From assembly GCA_015068525.1 (NCBI GenBank), contig SVKJ01000002.1, positions 1-64,000 of the forward strand: DNA of 64,000 nucleotides. The letters run 5' to 3'. Every line of letters begins with the position of its first letter. The first letter of the stretch is position 1. Source of the DNA: Oscillospiraceae bacterium (GTDB lineage Bacteria > Bacillota > Clostridia > UMGS1840 > HGM11507). The notes beneath the pieces were generated by a model. That model was not told where the DNA came from. It saw nothing but the letters and a program-made list of their open reading frames with translations, and searched no databases. Made by a program: the position numbers and the translations under genes. Of the stretch, positions 52,336 to 59,650 are shown piece after piece.

Positions 52336-55300
52336 TTATTCTTCGCTTTCTTCTTCTAATATTGCGTCTATATCTTCGTCATCATCTATCATAATGTCGT
52401 CTTCACTAACTTCTTCATCATAATCGTCAAGAAGGTCTTCATCAGCGAAGTCTAAATTTCTATCCTCATCGTTATCCTCGTCCTCAGAATGCTCTTCATT
52501 TTCTGCATAATCAATTAAGTCTTCTTCCGACTCAATCTTTCTTGGAGCAGGAATAACATCGTCATCGGTGTCTTTTAAATTGATTTCTTCATCATTTGCT
52601 GCATACACTTTCATATCAAGACCTAAACTCTGAAGTTCTTTGATAAGAACTTTAAAGGATTCGGGAACTCCCGGACGAGGAACATTTTCCCCTTTAACAA
52701 TTGCTTCATAAGTCTTAACACGGCCGACAATATCGTCTGATTTTACAGTTAATATTTCCTGCAGTGTATAGGCTGCACCATAAGCTTCCAACGCCCAAAC
52801 TTCCATTTCCCCGAATCTCTGACCACCAAACTGCGCTTTACCGCCCAGAGGCTGCTGAGTAACAAGTGAATATGGACCTGTTGAACGGGCATGGATTTTA
52901 TCGTCAACCAGGTGATGAAGTTTTAACATATACATTATACCTACAGTAACGCGGTTATCAAACGGTTCCCCTGTTCTTCCGTCATAAAGAACTGTTTTAC
53001 CGTCTTCCGAGTAACCTGCCTCAACTAAGGTTTTAGCAATATCGTCTTCGTTTGCACCGTCAAATACCGGTGTTGCGATATTCCAGCCAAGCGCTCTTGC
53101 TGCATAACCCAAGTGAACTTCAAGCACCTGACCGATGTTCATACGGCTTGGTACGCCAAGCGGATTTAACACGATATCAAGAGTTGTACCATCAGGTAAG
53201 TATGGCATATCTTCTTCAGGAAGTATTCTTGAAATAACCCCTTTGTTACCGTGACGGCCTGCCATTTTATCCCCGACAGAGATTTTTCTCTTCTGGGCAA
53301 TACTTACTCTTACTATCATATTAACACCGGGAGCCATTTCGTTGTCGTTTTCTCTTGTGAACACTTTAACGTCAACTATAATACCTGCTTCCCCGTGAGG
53401 AACTCTTAGCGATGTATCTCTTACTTCTCTTGCTTTTTCACCGAAGATTGCACGAAGTAATCTTTCTTCGCTGGTAACTTCTGTTTCGCCTTTTGGTGAA
53501 ACTTTACCAACTAAGATATCGCCAGGTCTTACTTCTGCACCTATTCTTATGATACCTCTTTCGTCAAGGTCTTTTAATGCGTCTTCCCCTACATTAGGGA
53601 TATCTCTTGTGATTTCTTCAGGACCGAGTTTGGTATCTCTTGCTTCGGTTTCATATTTTTCTAAGTGAATAGATGTGAACACATCTTCTTTAACTATTCT
53701 TTCATTTATTAAAATAGCATCTTCGTAGTTATAACCTTCCCAAGTCATAAATCCTATAAGTACGTTTTTACCAAGCGCAACTTCCCCGTTTGATGTAGAA
53801 GGACCGTCAGCCACTACCTGACCTTTTTTAACTTTATCGCCTACTTTAACGATAGGTCTTTGGTTTATACAAGTTGACTGGTTTGAACGTTTGAATTTAA
53901 TAAGGTCATAATCATACACTTTTTTATTTTTGCCTGTGATTGTGATGTGGTCACCGCTTACTTTAGTAACAGTACCATCACACTCTGCCAAAATAACAAC
54001 ACCTGAATCAACAGCGGCACTGTATTCCATACCTGTTGCAATAATAGGTGCCTGTGCTTTTAGAAGAGGAACACTCTGACGCTGCATGTTAGATCCCATA
54101 AGGGCACGGTTAGCATCGTCGTTTTCTAAGAATGGTATCATTGCTGTTGCAACTGATACAACCTGTTTAGGAGAAACGTCCATATAATCTACTTTTGACG
54201 CTTCAATTTCCAAAAATTCGTCTCTTCTTCTTGCAGTTACACGTTTATTTATAAATTTACCATCTTTATCTAATGGTTCGTTTGCCTGAGCAATAATATA
54301 ATTATCTTCAACATCGGCTGTCATATACTCAACATCACGGGTAACAACCCCTGCTTCTTTATCAACTTTACGGTAAGGTGCTTCAATAAAGCCATAATCG
54401 TTAACTATACCATAAGTTGAAAGTGAGCCGATAAGACCGATGTTCGGACCTTCAGGAGATTCGATAGGACACATACGTCCATAATGTGTATGATGAACGT
54501 CACGCACTTCAAAGCCCGCTCTGTCTCTTGACAAACCGCCGGGACCTAAAGCAGAAAGTCTTCTCTTATGAGTAAGTTCTGCAAGAGGGTTAGTCTGATC
54601 CATAAACTGAGAAAGTTGGGAGTTACCAAAGAATTCTTTAACTGCTGCAACTATCGGTCTTATATTAACAAGACTCTGAGGAGTTACAGAATCCATATCC
54701 TGCTGGGTAATCATTCTTTCTTTAATTGCTCTTGCCATTCTTGTAAAGCCGACTCTTACCTGATTTTGTAAAAGTTCGCCTACTGAACGAAGACGTCTGT
54801 TTCCCAAATGGTCGATATCGTCCTGATTTCCTATACCGTGAACTATTGTTATATGATAGTTAATTGTTGCTAAAATATCTTCAACAGTAACATTTTTAGG
54901 CATCAGTGATTTTTTATTCTTATAGATTAAATCTAAAATTTCTTCTTCGGAAAGTTTGTCCTCTTCCGCTTTATCCATAAGTTCTTTTAATACTGAATAT
55001 TTAACCTGTTCGTTAATAATTTTAGTGTCGGCATTTTCGTAAAAATACTTGATGTCACAAGTGTCATTCGACATAATGTTAACTTCTTTTTCTTCCGAAT
55101 CGAACACAGTGATTATATTTACAGGAGATCTGTCAATCAAAGATAAACTTTCTCTTGTTAATATTTCGCCCGCACTTGCTAAAATTTCGCCTGTTGCAGG
55201 GCAGATAACATCACTTGCGCATTTTAAGCCCAAAGCCCTATTTTCAAAAGATAATTTTTTATTGAATTTATATCTTCCGACTCTTGCTAAGTCATATCTT

Positions 55301-56166
55301 CTCGGATCAAAGAATAAATTATTTATAAGCGACTGAGCGCTTGGCACTGAAGGTGGTTCGCCCGGTCTTAATTTTTTGTAAATTTCCAAGATACCTTCTT
55401 CGTAATTGGTTGTGGTATCTTTATCAAGAGTTGATAAAATAAGGGCATCTTCGCCAAACATTGCCTTTATTTCTTCATTTGTTTCGGTATTTAAAATTTT
55501 TCTTGATACACCGTCTTCATCTATCTGATGAGAAAGCGCTCTTAATAAAACGGTAGCAGGAACTTTTCTTGTTCTGTCAATTCTGACACTGAATACGTCA
55601 TTAGTATCAGTTTCAAATTCTATCCATGCACCGCGGTTAGGAATCATGGTTGATGAGAAAAGTTGTTTACCAGACTTATCTCTTACCATAGCAAAATAAA
55701 CACCCGGAGAACGTACAAGCTGGCTGACTATAACTCTTTCCGCGCCGTTTATAATAAATGTACCTGATTCTGTCATTAAAGGGAAATCTCCCATAAAGAT
55801 TTCCTGTTCCTTAACTTCGCCTGTTTCTCTGTTTACAAGACGAACTTTGGACCTTGTGGGAACCGCATAAGTTGTTTCTCTGATTTTAGTTTCAGTAAGA
55901 GAATATTTTGGCTCCTCATCAAATTTAAAGTCATAAAACTCAAGATAGTGAGTACTTCCGCTTGCGCCCTTATCCTTTATAGGATCATAAGCTCCAACAT
56001 CAGGACTTATCGGACCGATTTCTTCAATAACTTCCTCAATCCCTGCGGTTGTAAACCAATCGTAAGACTTTTTCTGAACTTCAATCAGATTTGGTGGTGC
56101 CAATACTTCATCAATTTTAGAAAAGTTGACTCTTTCAACCTTTCCGTACTTAACCGGATGCGCCAC
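52336..56166 (-). CDS. rpoB: RNA polymerase beta subunit with long acidic C-terminal tail
   Basis: The 1276-residue protein starts at a GTG (56166, VAHPVKYGK), chosen because GAGGTGA lies at the right distance. The longer in-frame ATG at 56256 has no ribosome binding site and overlaps the leader. The rifampicin pocket (SQLSQFMDQ, LTHKRRLSALGPGGL) carries the sensitive-type residues. After the beta-clamp end, about 85 residues are almost all Asp/Glu (EDLIDYAENEEHSEDEDNDED onward), an extension not needed for catalysis. It has its own promoter and is not preceded by rplJ-rplL, as it is in most bacteria. Confidence 0.96.
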   Translation of the reverse strand: MAHPVKYGKVERVNFSKIDEVLAPPNLIEVQKKSYDWFTTAGIEEVIEEIGPISPDVGAYDPIKDKGASGSTHYLEFYDFKFDEEPKYSLTETKIRETTYAVPTRSKVRLVNRETGEVKEQEIFMGDFPLMTESGTFIINGAERVIVSQLVRSPGVYFAMVRDKSGKQLFSSTMIPNRGAWIEFETDTNDVFSVRIDRTRKVPATVLLRALSHQIDEDGVSRKILNTETNEEIKAMFGEDALILSTLDKDTTTNYEEGILEIYKKLRPGEPPSVPSAQSLINNLFFDPRRYDLARVGRYKFNKKLSFENRALGLKCASDVICPATGEILASAGEILTRESLSLIDRSPVNIITVFDSEEKEVNIMSNDTCDIKYFYENADTKIINEQVKYSVLKELMDKAEEDKLSEEEILDLIYKNKKSLMPKNVTVEDILATINYHITIVHGIGNQDDIDHLGNRRLRSVGELLQNQVRVGFTRMARAIKERMITQQDMDSVTPQSLVNIRPIVAAVKEFFGNSQLSQFMDQTNPLAELTHKRRLSALGPGGLSRDRAGFEVRDVHHTHYGRMCPIESPEGPNIGLIGSLSTYGIVNDYGFIEAPYRKVDKEAGVVTRDVEYMTADVEDNYIIAQANEPLDKDGKFINKRVTARRRDEFLEIEASKVDYMDVSPKQVVSVATAMIPFLENDDANRALMGSNMQRQSVPLLKAQAPIIATGMEYSAAVDSGVVILAECDGTVTKVSGDHITITGKNKKVYDYDLIKFKRSNQSTCINQRPIVKVGDKVKKGQVVADGPSTSNGEVALGKNVLIGFMTWEGYNYEDAILINERIVKEDVFTSIHLEKYETEARDTKLGPEEITRDIPNVGEDALKDLDERGIIRIGAEVRPGDILVGKVSPKGETEVTSEERLLRAIFGEKAREVRDTSLRVPHGEAGIIVDVKVFTRENDNEMAPGVNMIVRVSIAQKRKISVGDKMAGRHGNKGVISRILPEEDMPYLPDGTTLDIVLNPLGVPSRMNIGQVLEVHLGYAARALGWNIATPVFDGANEDDIAKTLVEAGYSEDGKTVLYDGRTGEPFDNRVTVGIMYMLKLHHLVDDKIHARSTGPYSLVTQQPLGGKAQFGGQRFGEMEVWALEAYGAAYTLQEILTVKSDDIVGRVKTYEAIVKGENVPRPGVPESFKVLIKELQSLGLDMKVYAANDEEINLKDTDDDVIPAPRKIESEEDLIDYAENEEHSEDEDNDEDRNLDFADEDLLDDYDEEVSEDDIMIDDDEDIDAILEEESEE

Positions 56167-56280
56167 ATTTATCACCTCATTATTTTTTTGGGGAATTTTT
56201 CCTGTATAAAATTTTTTCAAAGAATCTTTTAAAAGGTTTGAATTCCCGTTTAACAAACCCTTTAAAATACCTAATTTTAA

Positions 56281-56301
56281 GCCTTTTTTCCAAAAAAAGG
56301 C
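56281..56301. promoter_or_regulatory. GCCTTTTTT/AAAAAAGGC hairpin in the rpoB leader
   Basis: A 9-bp stem about 25 nt after the predicted rpoB transcription start. It might be an attenuator-like or stability element. Confidence 0.4.
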
Positions 56302-56328
56302 GAAAATATCCCATTAAATCGTCTTACC

Positions 56329-56357
56329 ATTTTATCACAATTAAGTAAAGATGTCAA
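56329..56357 (-). promoter_or_regulatory. rpoB promoter
   Basis: On the minus strand TTGACA (56352-56357), a 17-bp spacer and TAAAAT (56329-56334). Confidence 0.8.
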
Positions 56358-56396
56358 GCACTAATTTAAAAAAATTTTTCTTAAAAATTTTTTAAA

Positions 56397-56497
56397 TGAA
56401 TATTGAATAATGAAGAATGAATAATTATGGTATTATAAATTCCTTGCGGAATTTATGGAATTAAAAAAACGCAAAAGGCCGTATGGCATCTTTTGCG
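56397..56497. repeat. ATTCATT repeat, ATAAATTCC hairpin and AT-bulge hairpin copy 9
   Basis: ATGAATAATTATGG, the hairpin ATAAATTCC-TTGC-GGAATTTAT (56435-56456), then CGCAAAAG-GCC-GTAT-GGC-AT-CTTTTGCG (56470-56497). The module order is the same as at 16718-16814. Confidence 0.8.
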
Positions 56498-56531
56498 TTC
56501 TTAACTACTTAATGTAATATAACTGTTAGTC

Positions 56532-56631
56532 TGTGCGTGGCACATTTAGCGTACGAAGTACATTTAGCTGAACTTGTTCAATTTAGCTCGCAGTATGCGA
56601 ATTTAGCTGTTTGGAGTTTAAACTCCAAACA
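56532..56631. repeat. tandem array of five hairpins with constant ATTTAGC spacer
   Basis: TGTGC-GTG-GCACA, GTAC-GAA-GTAC, TGAAC-TT-GTTCA, TCGCA-GTA-TGCGA and TGTTTGGAGTTT/AAACTCCAAACA are separated by ATTTAGC (56544-56550, 56562-56568, 56581-56587, 56601-56607). The final 12-bp perfect palindrome contains the last codons and the stop of glnN. Confidence 0.85.
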
Positions 56632-58705
56632 GCAGTTCTCCATAAGTTGGGAAAGGCCAGTATTCTTTTGAAGTTTTATCTTCCATACTGTCTGCCGTTT
56701 CTCTTATTTTTTCCATCTTAGGAATAAGTACCTGAGATGAGAAAAATGCTTTTTTCTCTATGTCTTCTATCTTTTTTAATTCTTCAATACTTTGTGATAA
56801 GTCATTTATTCTTTCATAAAGTTCTTTTGACAGGATTGAGAGTTTATTTAAAGTTTCTTCTTCATAAGAGGATATAATTTTTTGAGATATTTTTTTCTTT
56901 GTTAAAATCAGTTCTGCCAGTTCCTTGGAAAATGATGCTACAGCAGGCAAGATATCTTTATTTACCATATCCACCATGGTAAGTGCTTCTATATTTATAA
57001 CCTTTGCGTAACTTTCAAGGAGTATTTCCTGCCTTGATACAATTTCATTTTCGTTAAAAATTCCATGTTTAACAAAGAGGTCAATATTCTTTTTGTCTGC
57101 AAAGTGAACAAGCGCATCAGGTGTTTTCCTATAATTTAGAAGCCCTCTTTTTTCTGCCTCTTCTACCCACTCGTCAGAATAATTATTTCCATTAAAAATT
57201 ATTCGTTTATGGTTTTTAAAGGTTTTCTTGATAAGCCTGTCAAGTTCCTTTTTAAAATCGTCAGCCTTTTCTAAAATATCTGCAAACTGGCAGAGTTCTT
57301 CGGCTACAATTGTGTTTAATATGTAATTGGCGCAGGCAATTGATTCACTTGAGCCAAGCATACGAAATTCAAATTTATTACCTGTAAATGCAAAAGGAGA
57401 TGTTCTGTTTCTGTCAGTCGTGTCTTTAGGGAATTTAGGAAGAACGTGAACTCCTATTTCCATTTGTGCATTTTCTTTTTCTTTATATTCTTCGCCCGAT
57501 ATAATAGCCTCTAAAATTTCAGTAAGTTCTTCTCCCAAGAACATTGAAACTATTGCGGGAGGTGCTTCATTTGCACCGAGTCTGTGGTCATTTCCTGCAG
57601 AAGCAATAGAAATTCTGAGTAAATCCTGATACTCGTCAACTGCTTTTACAACTGCTGCAAGGAATAATAAAAACTGTGCATTATCCTGAGGAGAGTCGCC
57701 CGGTTCCAATAAATTAACACCGCTTGATGTAGAAAGCGCCCAGTTATTATGCTTACCGCTTCCGTTTACTCCTGCAAATGGTTTTTCGTGAAGTAAGCAC
57801 ACAAGGTCATGCTTTTCAGCAATTTTTTTCATAACCTCCATTGTAAGCTGGTTCTGGTCGGTTGAAATATTTGAAGTTGTAAAAATCGGCGCAAGTTCAT
57901 GCTGAGCAGGTGCGGCTTCGTTATGCTTGGTTTTTGCTAAAATTCCAAGTTTCCATAACTCTAAGTCCAGTTCCTTCATATATTCGGAAACTCTTGGTTT
58001 TATAATACCGTAGTAATGGTCATCCATTTCCTGACCTTTCGGAGGTTTTGTTCCAAAAAGTGTTCTTCCTGCATATATAAGGTCTTTTCTTAAATCAAAA
58101 TATTTTTTATCAATAAGGAAATATTCCTGTTCTGCACCAACTGTAGGAAGCACTCTTTTTTCAACTTTGCCAAAGAGTTTAAGTATTCTTTGCGCCTCTT
58201 TATTTATAGTTTCCATTGAACGAAGGAGCGGAGTTTTCTTATCAAGCGCTTCGCCTGTATATGAACAGAATGCTGTAGGAATACATAAAGAATCGTCTTT
58301 AATAAAGGCATAAGATGTAGGATCCCACGCAGTATATCCTCTTGCTTCAAAGGTTGCACGAAGTCCTCCTGACGGGAATGATGACGCGTCAGGTTCCCCT
58401 TTTATAAGTTCCTTTCCGGAAAATTCCATTATGATATTTCCGTCTCCCTTAGGGGAAATAAAGGAATCATGCTTTTCTGCAGTAACCCCTGTCATAGGCT
58501 GGAACCAATGGGTAAAGTGGGTTGCACCTTTTTCAATCGCCCAGTCTTTCATAGCATTTGCAACGGTATTTGCTATTTCTTTGTCAATCGACTTACCCTG
58601 TTCCATTGTTCTTTTTAAAGATTTATAGACATCTTCGGGAAGTCTTTCTTTCATTACTTGCTCGTTAAAGCACATACTTGCGTATAATTCAGGAATTTTT
58701 GTCAT
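56618..58705 (-). CDS. glnN: glutamine synthetase type III (GlnN)
   Basis: The 695-residue type III enzyme makes glutamine from glutamate and ammonia. It shows KHNEAAPAQHELAPIF, NGSGKHNNWALS and NDHRLGANEAPPAIVS, which are hallmarks of this form. The C-terminal helical part is typical of the dodecameric GSIII. The ATG at 58705 (MTKIPELYASMCFNEQVM) with TAGAGG is preferred over the upstream frame, which overlaps nadE. nadE lies 10 bp upstream, so the two are co-transcribed. Glutamine and ammonia use link the pair. The gene's 3' end is part of a palindrome. Confidence 0.93.
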   Translation of the reverse strand: MTKIPELYASMCFNEQVMKERLPEDVYKSLKRTMEQGKSIDKEIANTVANAMKDWAIEKGATHFTHWFQPMTGVTAEKHDSFISPKGDGNIIMEFSGKELIKGEPDASSFPSGGLRATFEARGYTAWDPTSYAFIKDDSLCIPTAFCSYTGEALDKKTPLLRSMETINKEAQRILKLFGKVEKRVLPTVGAEQEYFLIDKKYFDLRKDLIYAGRTLFGTKPPKGQEMDDHYYGIIKPRVSEYMKELDLELWKLGILAKTKHNEAAPAQHELAPIFTTSNISTDQNQLTMEVMKKIAEKHDLVCLLHEKPFAGVNGSGKHNNWALSTSSGVNLLEPGDSPQDNAQFLLFLAAVVKAVDEYQDLLRISIASAGNDHRLGANEAPPAIVSMFLGEELTEILEAIISGEEYKEKENAQMEIGVHVLPKFPKDTTDRNRTSPFAFTGNKFEFRMLGSSESIACANYILNTIVAEELCQFADILEKADDFKKELDRLIKKTFKNHKRIIFNGNNYSDEWVEEAEKRGLLNYRKTPDALVHFADKKNIDLFVKHGIFNENEIVSRQEILLESYAKVINIEALTMVDMVNKDILPAVASFSKELAELILTKKKISQKIISSYEEETLNKLSILSKELYERINDLSQSIEELKKIEDIEKKAFFSSQVLIPKMEKIRETADSMEDKTSKEYWPFPTYGELLFGV

Positions 58706-58715
58706 ACGTAAACCT

Positions 58716-59444
58716 CTACTCTTTATATACTTTAGGCATAGTTCTTTTATGTTCTGACCTTTTATATGCCCTGTCAATAAGTTCTTTATCTTCTTTGTCG
58801 GCGATGCCGTTTAATATATAGTTATCAATTTTTTCATAGGAAATTCCCATTTCATCTTCATCCGTCTGCCCTTCATATAAAGCGGCAGAAGGTGCTTTTT
58901 TGATTATATTTTGAGGGGCATCCAAATATCTTAAGAATTCATAAACCTCTGTAACCGTAAGGTCTGCGATTGGGTTAAAATCACAAGCACCGTCTCCCCA
59001 TTTCGTAAAGTAGCCCATATGCCTTTCGCTTCTGTTCCCTGTTCCCGCAACAAGATAATTTTTCTCCTGTGCTAAAGAATAAAGAGTTATCATACGAAGT
59101 CTTGGATTCATATTGGCATCGGCAAGACCGTTTACTTTATATACTTTTTCCACTGCGGACTTTAAGGTAAGTTTTGCTTCAGTTAAATCAACTGTTACAG
59201 TTTCAATATTATACTTCTTTGCGGCATTAAGAGCGTCCTCAACATCTTCGGTATAATTTCTTTTAGACTGGCAGGGCATCATAACTCCAAGCACGTTATC
59301 GGTTGCCATTTTACAAAGTATTCCGACCAGTGTACAGTCCTTTCCTCCGCTGTTACCGTATATAATGCCTTTTGCCCCTGCATTTTTTAAAACTGTTTTA
59401 ATAAATTCAACTCTTTTTATAGTTTCTTCTTTATAGTCTCTCAT
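58716..59444 (-). CDS. nadE: ammonia-dependent NAD+ synthase
   Basis: This 242-residue N-type ATP pyrophosphatase has the P-loop GNSGGKDCTL, the GTGNRSERHMGYFTKWGDGACDF deamido-NAD site and PSAALYEGQTDEDEMG. There is no glutaminase domain, so it uses free ammonia. The ribosome binding site is AAGGAG, which overlaps the stop of a 31-codon upstream frame. The first 23 bases of the gene region (from one base before the ATG) occur again 105 bp upstream, on the other side of a REP-like hairpin. Confidence 0.92.
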   Translation of the reverse strand: MRDYKEETIKRVEFIKTVLKNAGAKGIIYGNSGGKDCTLVGILCKMATDNVLGVMMPCQSKRNYTEDVEDALNAAKKYNIETVTVDLTEAKLTLKSAVEKVYKVNGLADANMNPRLRMITLYSLAQEKNYLVAGTGNRSERHMGYFTKWGDGACDFNPIADLTVTEVYEFLRYLDAPQNIIKKAPSAALYEGQTDEDEMGISYEKIDNYILNGIADKEDKELIDRAYKRSEHKRTMPKVYKE

Positions 59445-59445
59445 T

Positions 59446-59527
59446 CTTGCTCCTTAGGTTTTTGTGCCGAAAAAGTGACAGACCCAAAATGACCTCAAAC
59501 CGGTCATTTTAAAAGGTTCAGTCCCTT
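59446..59527. repeat. degenerate REPIN-like insertion between a 23-bp duplication of the nadE start
   Basis: Its hairpin has outer arms AAAAAGTGACAGACCC and its partner, and inner arms AATGACC/GGTCATT, similar to the REPIN family (GGGACAGACCC). It is flanked by a perfect 23-bp direct repeat at 59423-59445 and 59528-59550. Confidence 0.7.
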
Positions 59528-59549
59528 TTTCTTCTTTATAGTCTCTCAT
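59454..59549 (-). other. upstream open frame created by the duplication (31 codons)
   Basis: It starts with the original-looking nadE beginning (ATG AGA GAC TAT AAA GAA GAA), which is preceded by CAGGTG. It reads through the REP-like hairpin and stops at TAA, which overlaps the AAGGAG of the present nadE. It may be a relic leader peptide. Confidence 0.5.
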
Positions 59550-59569
59550 TTTTCACCTGAAAATTTCTT

Positions 59570-59640
59570 ATGCAAATGCCGTATGGCATATTTGCATTTC
59601 CTTTATTCCTAATTCCTAACTCCTAATTCCTAATTGAAAG
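59570..59640 (+). repeat. AT-bulge hairpin copy 10 with AATTCCTAATTCC end
   Basis: ATGCAAAT-GCC-GTAT-GGC-AT-ATTTGCAT (59570-59597) is followed by a run of CCTAATTCC repeats. It lies 3' of gyrA. Confidence 0.8.
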
Positions 59641-59650
59641 AAATTTCAAG

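Noticed and set aside
56167..56256. Upstream ATG of rpoB (30 extra residues)
   Set aside because: No ribosome binding site and no similarity to RpoB N-termini. The GTG at 56166 has GAGGTGA correctly spaced.
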